64,000 nucleotides of DNA from Acanthopleura granulata (GCA_016165875.1 JABBOT010000002.1:41301073-41365072), one strand, 5' to 3'; positions 1 to 13,859 are shown, numbered from the stretch's first letter. Notes: a model not told the origin generated them from the sequence alone. Numbers and translations: made by a program.

Positions 1-535
1 ATCCACAAACCGGTTTCTAGATGGTGACCCTCACACCTGAAAAGCAAACCGGTTCCTTTACGGTGACTAAAGGGTAACACCTGATCCACACACCGGTTTA
101 TAGATGGTGACTGACGGGTATCATGCGATACATAAACCTGTTTATAGATGGTGACTCTCACACCTGATCTACAAACCGGCTTCTAGATAGAGACTGAAAC
201 ACCTGAAAAGCAAACCGATTCCTTTCAGGTGACTGAAGCGAAACACAAACCGGTTAATAGATGGGTAACAACTGACTCGCAATCCGGTTTATAGATAGTG
301 ACTGAGAGCTAAGACCTCAACCATAAACTAGTTTATACACGGCGACTGACTTGTGACACCCCATGGACATATCGATTTGTACCTAGATTTCTAGATGGTG
401 ACCGATGGGTGACACCAGATCCACAAACTGATTTTTTGTTGTGATGGACAGATCACGCCTCTTTCACAAACCGGCTTTTGTATAAGGACTGAGGGGCCAC
501 GTTTAATCCATCACCCGGTTTTTAACTATCTCCTC
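1..535. repeat. Degenerate minisatellite, left end truncated
   Basis: Recurrent CAAACCGGTTTATAGATGG and TGGTGACTGA blocks alternate at roughly 45-60 base spacing with many indels. The array starts before the window. Confidence 0.75.
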
Positions 536-540
536 ACTCT

Positions 541-3187
541 GTTGGGTGTAGCATTTGGGACGTGTTATTATATTCGCTTAATCCTCAGACAATAACCCCT
601 TGATGTTCGGACTGAACTCTTTTCTAACCCAGACATTTATGCCAGTCCTTTCCAGTGGCAATATACATCGGTGCGCTAAGTTTAGCTAATACGATGATCA
701 CCCGGGATCGGTGTGTGCGAAGTGGTGTCAGTCCGTTAATGGCTCTTTGCGACTCGGGGGAAAAGAAATATGCTAATACTGAACATTTACCCTTTAGAAA
801 TGGTCACTGGAAACGATCGACTTTGGACTTATAAGACACACCAATTCCACATCTAAGTAAAACTAGCAAACTGGTGCCGGCATGAGAGAGAGTACTCTTC
901 AAACGACGCTCCCAGTAGGTAGTTCTTAACTGACCATATACAGGAAGAAAATGGCTTGTTGTCGTGCTTGTTTAATGAAGCAACATGTCTTATGTATTCT
1001 TGCGAGTTCGCATGCAGTCGGGTCGCTTTAGTCCAACGTGATTTTCTATAACAGGGGGGTATTGGACTCAGTGGTCACCTCGCATATAAATGCACTACAG
1101 AAATTCGTGTTCTGAAGCCCTGTACCACGAAAACCAAGATACGAACATTAAAGCTAGTGGTTGAGGAGGCAGAAGTGAGCAGGAATAACGCTTAACGTAT
1201 TCAAAATATTCAAGAATAAATGTACATATCTGTGCAAGGTAGGGCTGAGGTCAATTCGGTCGTTCTGACTGGCGGTATTTTTTTTCCATCATTTCATTTA
1301 AATTTTAATGAGAAATGTCTTACTGGTCAAGCGACATTGTGTTCGTTGGAGCTGTCTGTGACATCGCCAAGTGTCGATATGAACATGTCTCTGACAGAGA
1401 CAAACATCCTGATAAACACATCGCCCCCGTGACATTAACAAACAATGACAAACCTCACTTTGAACATTAAATTGTGGTCGTGACAATGACGTCGTAATTA
1501 ACAAACCATTGTGGCGGTGACAAACGCGGTCATGAACATCTATTTGTGGCGTCCTCTGGAGCATACACTTCCGCCCGTGACAACAGTATTATTAATTAAC
1601 CTTCGTGACAGTGATAATGGATTGACCAGCATGAAATGAATCTGACTGCTGCTGTCACGTGTATACACCAATGGATAGGCCGTTATGACAGGGACCAGTG
1701 TCATGATGAGTATATGGGTGTGACATTAGCAGAATGACTGGCAGTTTCAGGAGCCAGCGTGAACCTCTGGCACGCTCACAATGACAACATCTAAATGAAC
1801 AAGACACTGGCACTGATCGAGAAGCACGATTAAGCAGTCTGTCGGCCATTTTCAGCTATCACGCAGTCCTTGATAAACTTGAGCGAATGACTTGTTTCTT
1901 TATTGGAAAGCGATGATTTAGCCAATTGTCAGTGAGAATCGCCGTTACCAAATGTAAGGATTTTGTTCAGATATCTATCACCAAAATGGATTTTGGCCTA
2001 AGAACGTTGCATGAGCAGACTCCAGTCGATTTGCGATTCTAGCAAATCCCTATCCGATACCGAACGGACTCGGGCGCAATCAATGTCCACTGGAATCAGC
2101 ATCATCCAACTTTAACCATGTCTATTTTCATTCCATCCGTCTTGCTTAACTTGCAACACCTTGCCTGACTTTATCTCTAATGTTCAGGGTGACAATATTC
2201 CGAAGGACGCGATAAGCCTGTGCCTTCCTGCCAATGTAATTCTGCTAACCTACCCCTGTATGATCAAATCTGAAGTCACAGTTCAGTCGGGCAGACCTAC
2301 AACATGACTAGCCCTTACTGCAGTTGCTAGAGAAACACTCCATACTATTACTGCTGCAGTGGTTGTGGGGTGGGGCATTTCTCACAGACCAGTGAAACGT
2401 GGTGACTTGTGCTGTAGCACAGATCTATTGTGCAGTTGTTCTTGAATGTAATCCTTGCTCTGTTCACAAGGTAAATCCCCAAAATAACATTATTAAATAC
2501 TAAACAGAAAACATTTTTTTGTATGCCAACTCCGGCCCAGGTGATTATGAACTAATCTGAGGTGTTCAGTAAAATCAGTCAATGTAGAACTTGCACTCTG
2601 AGATGTTGCCGATCCATCACACAATTTGCGAAATTTTCCTTCAGGCAAAATGCAATTTTGCTAATGTTTCTTCGAGTGTTTACATAGGTGGCCGAGTATA
2701 TTAGCAGTGTGCACATTGTTCTCCTCAGCAGCTGCGCCTACTCTAGATCTCATTCTTCCCATCTTATCTTTCGGAAGTGCAGATCTGTACTCTTCCATTT
2801 ACTAACCTTTAACTCGGTTTTTTCGAGTGTACTGTCTTCAATGTGCCAAGGCTGTACGCTTCAAAAACATGTTTCCTTAAATCTCAGAGTAATTCTGGAT
2901 TAATATTATAAGCGTGAATTCGTAAGAGATAAAGATAAAGAAGTATTTCAAATGTACCTGGCACGTCAGTACTAGCTAAAGTTCGCCGACCTCCATTTCG
3001 ATTCGAGTCGGCAGCACTCGGCATCTTTCGGAAGAAAAGATATGCAACGTTGAGATTGAAACGAAGAAGATTTACACCACTATAAGGGCGATTAACAACT
3101 TGTTTGTTAGTTTTAACTTTATATTTCATTTTAATAGTTATCAGAAAGAACAGTCAGCAATTGTCTTGAGTTAAACCTGCTTTCACA
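541..3187. other. No gene recognised
   Basis: No convincing open frame, RNA gene or transposon is visible. From 1340 to 1790 a GTGACA motif recurs irregularly and may be a decayed tandem repeat. Confidence 0.5.
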
Positions 3188-3718
3188 CTATGCACGGAAA
3201 AGGGTCCGGGAGCCGTAACGAATTTCGTTTAGATTTTGTGGCAAAAGGGTATAATAGTAAAAGATAGAACCGTTCACATACACCGAAACCGAATTCGTGT
3301 CAGGCCACCTATTCGGGCAGATGGCTTGCGAACCCATTTTTTGCGGTCCGAGGAGAAAAATCGTGATGGATTTTCACTTTTGACCAATCAGCGTTGTTCA
3401 ACATTTAAACATGGCGACAAGTACAGATCACGCTGAACTGCTTATTCACAAAGTGGGAAGGTGTAAACTGATGTTTGATCTTAGAGACTGCAATTACAAA
3501 CATGTGAAAAACAGAGACGGATGTGTGGAGTGAGATCGGTCAGCATGTCGGATATGAAAATGGTACTTGATTACATGTATCGTAAGAGGCGGATTAACTG
3601 CTTTGTTTCGCATCTAAAACTGACAACTGCATCCGTGCTCCGAATTTCCCGTGTGTGAATGCAACCCTCTATCGTTCACGAATTCGGTACGAGCCCCGGA
3701 CGGATTCCTGTGTATAGC
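3188..3718 (+). mobile_element. Small inverted-repeat element carrying a MADF remnant
   Basis: About 40 bases at 3188-3228 pair imperfectly with the reverse complement of 3676-3718; the shared core is GTCCGGG-GC-CGTA-CGAA-TTCGT. Between them lies a CCAAT-containing stretch and the start of a MADF-domain frame. Size and content suggest a deleted DNA transposon, perhaps of the PIF/Harbinger type, which often carries a Myb/MADF-like protein. No clean target duplication was found. Confidence 0.4.
3411..3570 (+). pseudogene. MADF-domain remnant, frameshifted
   Basis: From ATG at 3411 the frame reads MATSTDHAELLIHKVGRCKL then MFDLRDCNYKHV and stops at 3531. A one-base shift near 3508 continues as TDVWSEIGQHVGY before a stop at 3568. 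The order LI-V-(L)-(Y/F)D-R-x-YK followed by W-x-EIG is the MADF (Myb/SANT-like in ADF1) pattern, a DNA-binding domain found in host regulators and in transposon accessory proteins. The domain is broken and lacks its third helix, so no function is expected. Confidence 0.5.
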
Positions 3719-5330
3719 TACGTGTACTACAGGTTAAATCCACTGTATTTATGTAGCTTGGAGATAAGAAAAATGTAACAGACTCTAATCCTAATAACGA
3801 CAACTGGCTATCAGAAAATTTGTATTCAGTAAAGGCAATAATAAAGCAACGTTTTGAAAAGGAAAACCCCGACACAGTTGTAGGATAGCTTCAGCTTTCT
3901 TGCATGCTATGGTCGCCGTATGTACTTGACGGGATAATAATGCCGAATTCCGACTGACAGTATTGAGCGTGCACTCTAGGCCTACAGACCTATATTTCGC
4001 CGTCAGTGTTTATTCTTATCACCAATCAACGCCATGCATGGAAAATTATCACCAAAGCATAGCCTACGTCAGACAGAAGACAAGTTTCCATTGGTTGAAG
4101 GTTGGACGTATAGGGACGTGATCTTCTAGTAAACCACCAGTAAGCCGCCGGTACACCACCTGATTTCCAAGGCATTTTCCTTGTAATACGATCTCATTTC
4201 TGAGCACTTAGTTTCATTATTGTCGATCTGCATGAGTAAAATGCCAGTGTATATATGCTATACCTACTTGACCAGCACACATTACGCATTTAAATACGAC
4301 TGTAACAAAGGTCGCTTGAACACCCATTAAACATAGAAATGTAGACAGCCTGTCCTCTCTATCTACATACCGGAGGAAAACATACTGGTGTACCCTTGTG
4401 TATTTCATCAAATAACTTTCGATGTTTCTGGCTATTTATTCAATTTTCCGAATATTTGACTGATGCACGTTTTTAGAGGGACACTAACAGTTCCTGAGCA
4501 TTGACATGTGCGTTTGTTCCTCACCATGGTAAAACGAAGGCGGCGCTTCTGAAAGTCTCCAAAAAAAAAACACCCTTAACATGGAAATTCTTTAATCAAT
4601 ACAACCAAATGACCGTTATACCTAAGTGACGCTTAAATGATTGAATAGTTTTACGACTTGATGGCACGATGGGTTCAACAGAACTACTTTCATCATTCCA
4701 GCATTGAGTAGTTATCTTCAAATGAAAACATAATATTGCATCCAAAATGCTGTAAGCTATTGGTGGCATATTTTTTTCTTTGCACTCATTTATTTTGACG
4801 AAATAAAAGATGGGCCACTAAAATGCTCATAGCAACATTCATTCAATCCGAAACGGGTGAAAAAAAAGACACAAGAAAGAAGCTGTGGCGCTTCATGGGG
4901 ACAGATATTTCTGAAATGGTATGGAAATTCGTCTATTTCCCGATGCTAGAATCTGTCCAGTGGGGAAGAATTTCAATCTTTGACAATTTTCGAATTGCGG
5001 CTTCAAATTAGGAATTCATTAGGTGAGTTGATATGGAGCAAACAAGAGTTCAGAGATGCTCTGGTCTCATTCGGCCACCAGGGAACCCGGGCCGTAACAC
5101 CGAAAAGCCTCTGTCAATATTAATGAGATACACGGGCTTAGTGCCACGCCAAGTTAAATGCATATTTCATTTCAACTCGTCCTACTTTATTGGGACCACG
5201 TGGTTTAACTATCCCAGGTGAGGGCAGAGCAAACACGTCGGAGAAATCCACAAATTACTGTCCCGGCACTATGGCGAGGAGAACACATTTTCGCTGTAGA
5301 AAATCCCTGATCCGGACGGACATTACATAC
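3719..5330. other. No gene recognised
   Basis: Unremarkable sequence with only short open frames lacking any family signature. Confidence 0.5.
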
Positions 5331-5334
5331 ACAC

Positions 5335-5820
5335 CAGTTAGCTCTGTCTTCGTCATACACTGCTTTATAGCCCCGTCTTCGTCATACACTGTTTTATAGT
5401 CCCGTCTTCATCATACACTGCTTCACAGTCCCGTCTTCATCATAAGCTCCTTTATATTCCTGTCTTCATCATACACTGCTTTATAGTCCAGTCTTCATGA
5501 TAGAGTTATGTATGGTCCCGACTTCACCATACACTGCTTGATGATACCGTCTTCATCATACACTGCTTCACAGTCCCGTCTTCATCAACGCTCCTTTATA
5601 TTCCTGTCTTCATCATACACTGCTTCACAGTCCCGTCTTCATCATACACTGCTTTATAGGCCTGTCTTAATCCTACACTGCTTTATAGTCCCGTCTTCAT
5701 CATACACGGCTTTATAGTCCCCTCTTCATCACACACTGCCTTATAGTTCCGTCTTCATCATACGCTCCTTTATATTCCTGTCTTCATCATACGCTGCCTC
5801 ATTGTCTTGCCTTCATCATC
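5335..5820. repeat. 29 bp minisatellite
   Basis: About 16 units of TCTTCATCATACACTGCTTT plus ATAGTCCCG, some replaced by a CTCCTTTATATTCC variant. Open frames here are a by-product of the repeat. Confidence 0.9.
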
Positions 5821-6025
5821 CTCCATTGCCTCTACCGTTAGTATCCGACGCAGTCCTCATTCAGCATTCTAAGACAGATCAAAGGCCTTACACCAGCCTC
5901 TTAAAAAACATTATACTGTACACTGTAGTGCAGCGTAGTGCTGATATCATTGCCTAATTTGCATATGCATCAGATATGGATAAATTCTATTGGATCAAGG
6001 ATTCTGGAGAAAATCACAGGGCAGA

Positions 6026-6285
6026 AAACATACATACAGACATAAATACAGACATACATCCAGACGTACATACAAACATATATATAGGCCTACAAACGTA
6101 TACTATATACATCCAGACATAAATATAAACATACATGCAAACATACAGACATACATTCAGACATATACACAGACATGCATACAGGCATACAAAAACACAT
6201 ACAAATAAACACACATACAGACATACATACATATAGACATACAGACATATATGCAGACATAAATACAGACATGCACACAGAAATT
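6026..6285. repeat. Tetranucleotide microsatellite (CATA/CAGA)n
   Basis: About 260 bases of ACATACAG/ACATAAAT-type tetranucleotides, interrupted near 6080-6110. It keeps long frames open on both strands; none is a gene. Confidence 0.9.
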
Positions 6286-6299
6286 TCTTTCTTTGACGT

Positions 6300-9200
6300 T
6301 AACATAATTCTTCGTTTGTTCGTCCAGATCCGGGATGCCTATTGGCTGTTTGCCAGTGCCGTTTTTGGGTCTTTACCCTCAATACACCCAGCCACCTCCC
6401 CTCCTGTACTCCACCTAGTTACATCATCCTATCAGTTCAATCTCCCTTACATCTATGCCTCTTTCGTTCGTCTCCGGGTTGATTTCCTCGGGGGGTAGAA
6501 CCCCCACTCTCCCCATCTTTCACAACGTTACACTACCATTGCCGGGATAAGCATACTGCGCCACATTGCTCACATAATGGGAATTTCTGTGTGAAAACAG
6601 AATATGAGATTAGTTTCTGAATCGCATAAGATCTGAATGGTTTTGCCATAAAACGCCATGGGAGTGTGTTTGGGATTAATCGAGCGACGATTGTGGGGAT
6701 TCGATTACGGTTCTACAGCCCTTGGAACGTCAGATTCCGAGCCAGGCCTCAAACACTTCCCATCACCATTTATCAGCCATCGCTGATTTACCTACACTCA
6801 AGATGACTGGTTAAATTAGATTGAAATGACAGCTAAGGACAATAGACAGGCAGTGAGGCTAGCACCCGCGAAGACCTTGGGTCGAGATGTGACGCTGGTG
6901 TCGAGGGTGAAACTTTACACGATGCGCTCCCACCACACGGCGTTGTACACACGCATCGAACCAAGACATCGAGCAATAAAAATACTGGACCTCAAGTTCG
7001 CCTTGGGACAAATACAAACGATTTGATCAACCTTGAATTGTCCTTTACATATCCAGGGTACGTCTTTGACTTCTGTTTGCTGAGGATATATAAATAATGC
7101 GATGAATCTCATAAATACGTATGCACCAATGTATTGTCTCTGTGACTATTTCATGTTGCTACGTACAACATGAGTTAGGAAATTCCCAAAGGCTACATCC
7201 TTCTATCATACACTCAGATAGCTGGCTGCATACATATATATGAATAAATATTTTGTGTTCTCGTGGACACTATATTCGGTATAACCTGGCATTTTTCTGT
7301 ATTGTCACTTCGGGAGTAAAACTGCATCTGAGACGGATTGTAATGAATATTTCATTCAGTTGCTTTGAACTAGTGTTTAGACAGTCTGAGCTTTAATAAA
7401 AAAGACGTCAGTTTACTGGATAGTAGTAAATGTACTTGAGATTTCCGTTCTAAAGAAAGAAGAAGGTTGACAGTGTCCGTGAATATGTTGTTGTTATCTT
7501 CATTATTGCATATCATTATTGTAATTATATATGTGTTTTAAGCCTTACGATGTTGAAGACCTCAACTTTTCAAAGAAGAAATCCGATTAAGCATGAAAGA
7601 GCCCGGGGCTTTTTGTTGCATGGCAGACAGTATCTTGTGGCATTTCCACGCCCGGCGTAGACAGAGTGGCCATGCTGTACTTTGTCATATGTAAAACCCA
7701 AAGCCTGGGGGATTTTCACTCAAAACATGTCCATATCTGCCTCGATTACCTGACAACCTCTTAAGGACTTCAAAGCTGAGGTATGCGTCGTTCTTGGTTT
7801 TCACTTAGAAAAGGTCATAGCTGTCTTTTTCACGATGGCACATTAAGCGGAAAGGAGGGTGGGCCGCGAAGTGTAGGGTATGGGTGTTGCTGTTCTTGTA
7901 ATAACTGCCCCTGCCATTGATAAATCACAAGCTTTCCTGGATTTGTGTTCAGCCACTAATCTTTAGGAGGTCCAATTTCATGGCCTGAAACCGCATAATA
8001 TTTAACGTTCACAAGAAATGGGTGTTAATTTTTTTTTCTGGAAATCGACATAGCATGTATTAATGGGCATAGACTGTGTCTTCAAAAGAGATTATCAAGG
8101 CCATAAAAAGACTATGATTCAAATAAGCGAGTATTAAACACGGCTTGTTTTATGTCTTAGTTGTCGTTAATGTCAGTAGGCCCAAGGGGATATACTGAGT
8201 CTCACGTATAATGAACTTATAACAAGAAATATGTGTTTCAAATACAAGGACAAGATCTGTCTCAGTATAAGACTCCAAACAATCCCCCAGCCAACAAACA
8301 AACTAATGTCGCTGATGATTATTTATAGAGCCTCTGGCACTGGCTTTAACACAATCATATACAAAGGCGGAAACTAAACACCAGGCAGAAAAAATATATT
8401 GTGCAGAAATATCCTTAACTTGCAATGATGATTTGATTTCAAGAAACGTGTAAAGCCTCTAAAGTCTCTCCAGAAACTTAGCAATTTCTCCGTTATGTCT
8501 GTGTCTCCATGCAAACATTTTAACCACCATGCCAAGGAATTCATGGTGTCGCTCTTAATGAAGTAATTCATTCGCCTCCGCAAACCCAATCGTTAAAACA
8601 AATGATCAGCAAACACAGAGTGGAGTTGTTTTATCATATTGTGCCCATGATCAAGTGCTTAAGCAACTTGACAATTAACTCCCAGCAGAGACCTGCATAT
8701 CTTCTCCCAGCCGGGCGGTGAGCCAGACTATTGGTCACAGTTACGATCTGTAACCTTGGGGTAGGGCTTAGATAGGCGTCCTCCCCTCGGGACATCATAA
8801 CCAATCACTCGCCAAGAATCGTTTACAGTCTTGTTCAGAGATTGACATCGCTCCAGTGGGAAAGGGAGAACCGAGGCACGGATAACCACAGCTTAATCTC
8901 TTGACCTCCAACAACACATTAAGGTTGTGCGATAACAGTATTAATGGTACTGGTCCGCGAATCGCGACTATGTCTGATGCCCATAACCCACTCGGGAAGA
9001 GTTGTCCACGGAGTCCGACAGCAACATCTCAAAGTCCCAGTGCGACCAGCGGAAGGGCTACATTTTGGCGAGATGACCGGACAAAGATCGAAATGGATAA
9101 AACGTGTCTGGTGACTTGGTGGCCGGCCTTTAGCAACAAGGTCAGATAGATGGAGATAGCTCTCTGTGGACTCCCCTTATTTCCTGACCACTTACAGCTT

Positions 9201-9765
9201 CCGGAAGTCAACTAGCACGCACTGGCACGTGGAACTCAACGGACTGACTGTTGAGATAATGAACATGTGTTAGACATTCCGGTTACAAAGCCCTCGCCAT
9301 AGGTCAAGTGTGCTGTAGCGCATGGGTCAGTAAGGTGTCCGCTGCATGGTACAGGGCTATGAATGAATAGAAAGCAACAGACGGGATAGGAAGTCAGTAA
9401 AAGACAGACATACAAACGAAAGGAGGGCCAATTTAGGGTGGTATGACTGATAATTGTCAGGTGATTAGGGCAAGTTGTTTCCTGGTTTTTTAACGTTATG
9501 GATTTCGGAAGGGTTTGCTTGGCAATCCGTTGAATGATTCACTGAAGTACTGAAGAACAGGCGGTGAGGTGAGATGGATTAATGAATCAGCACATGACCA
9601 GCCGGATTTTCGGAGTGTGTTTCTCCATACATTACTATTCGTTCTACATACCTAATTGCCCTTTAATGGATGATTGATTACGGGTTAACGCCAATTCGGC
9701 AATATTACATATCGTGACAAGATCTTTAATGAGATCGAAATTATATCTCAGTTGCGCCTACAGAA
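6300..9765. other. No gene recognised
   Basis: No exon, transposon domain, tRNA or array could be supported on either strand in this 3.5 kb. Confidence 0.5.
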
Positions 9766-9906
9766 AACCAACTACAGACTTACACTATTAGAATTACACC
9801 TGCAGGCTTGTACTTTTAAACTTGCACCTACAGACTAATACCATTAGACTTGCACCTACAGACTTACACTATTAGACTTGCACCTAAAGACTTAGACCTG
9901 CAGATT
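9766..9906. repeat. 28 bp tandem repeat
   Basis: Four to five units of ACTTGCACCTACAGACTTAC plus ACTATTAG, ending just before a SINE fragment. Confidence 0.8.
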
Positions 9907-9917
9907 ACTACCATTTC

Positions 9918-10078
9918 AGGGATCTGCCAGCAACCTGCGGATGGTCGTGGATTTCCCCCGGCACCCTGCCCTGTTTCCTCCATAACGCTGGCCGAAGTCG
10001 CGTAAGTTTAATATTTTTAAGCCCGGTGTAAAACAATAATCAAATAAATAATAAATAAATAAATAAATAAATAAATGA
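9918..10078 (+). mobile_element. SINE family A, 5'-truncated, with (AAAT)n tail
   Basis: CCAGCAACCTGCGGATGGTC onward, GGTTTCCTCC-type block, CGTAAG...GTGTAAAACAATAATCAAATA and a tail of about nine AAAT units. The same modules occur in reverse at 32955-33208 and 48209-48428. The tRNA-like head is absent. Confidence 0.8.
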
Positions 10079-11342
10079 AGAAATACTAGCATTTCAGAAG
10101 ATCATAGTGAATGCAGTTATGGCCATGGTCTGTTACACACCTTGTGTTTCTGCAAAAGCAACAGAAGAGAAGAACTTTAAGCGAATAAGAACATGATGAA
10201 TTCAAATAGATTAAGCAAAAAATCTTAGATAGTTTCGTGAAACCGGTGTTGTCCCCGTGATAGTTATACCTCTTTCTCTCAAAATGAATTTGCGCACGTC
10301 TTGGCGTGATACATGGCCTTGTCAAACTTTAGTAATAACTTAACGACATGAACATGTAAGCCATAAGCCCTGTAAAACAAGACTATAAACATGTTATTTA
10401 TTCGATACAGTATGCAACCCTCAGACCGTTTCACATCATAGGAAAAAAGCACTTTGATTATTCTTATTACACTAATTGCTATCTTTGGTCAATATAATCC
10501 GCCATATTAGACACCATGAGCTACGATTCGCAATCGCCTGGGACTGAAATCTCAATAATTACGAACTAGCCATTGTTAATCTTGAATTCAAAGGACTTTC
10601 CTTTTAGCCATTTTAGAAACGAAGCTAGCGGGCCTGCTAGCTTCGTGCCTTTGGCACCAAGCCCAAAACATAGGTATTGTCGCAAGTGGTTTTTGAACAG
10701 TAAATTGCACAAATCTGCCTGGGCATGCCACATACATCCCCAGGCCCACTTATATCATCCGTGGAACGCCCCGTGGTAAACAGGGAGCTTTCTTGGTGCA
10801 CACACTGTCCACATATAACAGTACATGACATAATTCTTAACGCCCCAAGGCTGTGTGACGATCGTCTGAAAAATCTCAGGAGCATCCCCGGAGATAAATT
10901 TATGCATATACATATGGCGTAGACAAAAGGTGTTGCAGGTCCGTTTATTACCGGAGGCCTCCGTGTGGTAAAATCACTCACAATATGACGAACACAGAAT
11001 CTGCAAAATTAAACTCCCGCTTTAGATCCGCACGGGTTGTCGGAGAGGAAAGCTTGGTGGACCCAATGGCACCACTACATCCAACCAACACAAAGAATAC
11101 TTGCACCAGAAACGAGACCATCTCAAAACAAAAACCCCAGGGTGACTGTCCAATCATTCGTCACTGTACTGAACATGAAAGTTGGACACCAAAATCTGTT
11201 CATTGTGTCGCACAGGTGTGTGTTCTCTTAGATGAAGTTACTCGCAACACCTTGGAACAATTTCTTAGAAAACGAAAGATTTTCAATGAGAGCTTCTACA
11301 TTTACGTGAAAGCCAATGGTTAGCTTAAAGTACAAGTGTTAT
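10079..11342. other. No gene recognised; one perfect hairpin
   Basis: No family match. A perfect 11 bp hairpin ACGAAGCTAGC/GCTAGCTTCGT with a 6 nt loop sits at 10619-10646. An open frame of 112 codons at 10985-11323 has no recognisable motif. Confidence 0.45.
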
Positions 11343-11348
11343 GTAACA

Positions 11349-11728
11349 TGCTGTTGACAATCCAATATAGGTGAGTGGATAATATCGTTCTCCTAAATAT
11401 TGGTACACTGTACATATGTGTCTTTTGGTGGGGGGTGTATGTTTGTTGTTGCTTTTTGTTTTTTTGTTTTTTTTGTTGTTTTTTTTGTTTTTGTTTTGTT
11501 TGTTTTTGGGGGGGTTGGGGGGGGTTCTAAGAAATAATGACTATTTTTAGTCCTTATCATGAAGCTGGCGCGGGTTCGTGTTTTGACTGTAACCAAAACA
11601 CGTGAGTCCGAGACGGACGATGTGGTTTCACCCGGTCTTTTGATTTGTTTAACGAACCTTTTTACAGATCTGTAAATGTGATGTGCAGCAAATGTGACTT
11701 GTTGTCCACAATTTATGGAGGGGTTACA
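11349..11728 (+). repeat. 5' LTR
   Basis: Shares with 17680-18102 the blocks GGATAATATCGT, TGGTACACTGTA, a G/T homopolymer tract, CGGGTTCGTGTTTTGACTGT, ATGTGGTTTCA and a terminal GGGTTACA. Its poly(A) hexamer is mutated. TGGTGACATCGG two bases after it may be the primer-binding site; the matching tRNA was not identified. Confidence 0.8.
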
Positions 11729-12700
11729 TTTGGTGACATCGGCTCCATGATGTCAGAACACATGGACTTTTGGCAGAGAATAAGAAGAATATTTGTCTGC
11801 TCAAGAGCTCTCCCATGGAACCGGAATTGTTGTGACCTGTCGCTGTGACAATGGACAACGACATTCTGCTCTCTACAAAGGATCTGGGATGTGCAGTGAC
11901 TTCAAACCCAGGGTACATAAGAACAGTCATCAAGTATTCTGAACTAGTCAGGACAGATATTGAGGAGAATACTGACTGCGAACAGTACACCCAAACATTC
12001 AGACAATACAGGTCTTCATGTGAGTGTTAACACCACACAACATCTTTGAAAAACAAGGACGATCACCCGGTTTGATATTTCAATATGCAGATCATTTAGT
12101 TTGAAGCTACCACATTATAATGTTGTTATCTGAAATGTTCATGAACATAGCTCTGTATGTGTTAAATGCTGTCAGTAGTGATCGTATAGGCTAGAGATAT
12201 GTATGTTACTGTGAGGCCAAAGTTATACAAAGTGTATACACATTGCAACAATTGTGTTACAGTTTCAGACCAAGCAATGTAATTGTTTGTTTAACTGCAT
12301 ACTGCAGGCACATAATACGAAACATTATAATTAATTGTTTAACAATACATTTTCACAGATTTTGGGCTAAAAGTGTATAATTTGATACAAACTTCATTGT
12401 TGCGGTTGCATAGAAGTTCTAATGGAGTGCATTATGTATGGTACAATGCTATTTTTATGATACCAAAGTAGAGAAATGTGTTGTTGAAGACGCAAAGTTG
12501 GTCTTATGATGTGCTTTTGCTTTACACGTGTTATTGCAGTAGTTTTAGATGTGGAATGTGTAAGGTCGTTCAAATTCAGTGTTAAGTATTGATTACTGAG
12601 ATGTACATCAGTATGTAGTGTGATATCTTGGCTGATATGAACTATTCATGCATTTCTGCTCTATGGTGTTAGTGCTGAGTGAATTGTAGGTGTACAGGAG

Positions 12701-12973
12701 ATGCTTGAGAGTAAGTTTTCCTGGATAACAGTAGTTTTACTTGTGATTGCCATATTAGCTTATATAGGTTTGCCAAGTATTATAAATAGAAGTATAAACG
12801 AACATAAGGAAACTCCAATGGTGTGTGAATTGAAAAGAGACTTTAAGATCACTTCGCAGATTAAGGATCTTTCATACAAGGATAGGTTATGTTACTTAAG
12901 TTTGATTCATCAACTAGAACAAGGTTTACAACAAGGATACACTGAAAATACCATTATCCAGGCAGTAATCTGA
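12701..12973 (+). pseudogene. Gag N-terminal fragment
   Basis: 90 codons. Residues 8-27 form a hydrophobic stretch (ITVVLLVIAILAYIGLPSII), unexpected for Gag. The C-terminal part (residues 60-90) fits the start of the gypsy Gag capsid, and the homology continues past the stop in another frame (SPGLGLRNYLEGR). The hydrophobic segment may be a family trait or a chance product of decay. Confidence 0.65.
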
Positions 12974-13247
12974 TTTTTCTCACCTGGACTGGGTCTGAGA
13001 AACTATCTTGAAGGAAGGAGTTCCCTGAATCTTGCTGGTTTACTACAAGGAAAAGAATGCCGCAGAACCGTTTAATGAACTTAATTTTATTTGCGTAAAG
13101 GTGAAAGTTAAGATTCCTAAGACTTTTTGATTGGTGCTAGGAATCTGAAATATAAAGTACAAATTGCCTCAGCGCAGGATCCAGAAGATGAGTATAATGC
13201 TGCAGTAGTGTATAAGGCTTTCAGGAAAACTGTTTTGTTGCAACCAC

Positions 13248-13743
13248 GTGATCAGACAGGAAATGAAAGCCATTCTTGCTGATGGAAATCTCGCAGACGA
13301 TGATCTAATTGTAGAACTGAACTCAGTTGTATCCCGCGAAAATGAACACTGTCAAAAACATGCACGTCGCGTCAGGACCAACGCTGTAAATGTGGACCAG
13401 AAGTGCTCTACTGCTACAGCCGTGGATGCAGCACATCCGGAGTCTCGTAAACCTGGAAAAGGAAGTCGACCAACAGAAGAGTCATGTCTGAAGGAACAGA
13501 TTGCTGCTCTTACTGACCGTGACATCCCAACTCTTTGGTTATGCAACAACACAGTATGGTGGTAGCGTTGGAGCGTCTTGGCGTGGTGATAGACGTCGTC
13601 AAAACCGATATGTGCTACCAAGACGATGTCACGGTTGTGTACATCGTGGAACCCAGTTGTGCAACCATTGCTTTATTTGTGGCGGTACTAATCACCATTT
13701 GCGAGACTGTCTGAGACAAGGACCAGGACGGCAGGGAAATTAG
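13248..13743 (+). pseudogene. Gag C-terminal part with CCHC zinc knuckle
   Basis: Capsid-end sequence DDDLIVELNSVVSRE is followed, after a frame change near 13500, by a zinc-binding region. CFICGGTNHHLRDC at 13669-13710 is a C-X2-C-X4-H-X4-C knuckle, preceded by further Cys pairs. Knuckles of this type package retrotransposon RNA. The frame ends at 13741. Confidence 0.8.
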
Positions 13744-13859
13744 ATCCGGTTGCATCTAGTGGTTCACATGTAACCGGCAAGAGTGGGCCCATTTCGTTTG
13801 ATAGGAAACCTCGGCAGCCGAAGGTCAACAAATTCAAGGGACATTTGACAGGAAGAAGG

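Noticed and set aside
5990..6498. Frames on both strands over the CATA/CAGA tract
   Set aside because: Microsatellite translation (alternating Tyr/Ile/His or Cys/Val) with no domain.
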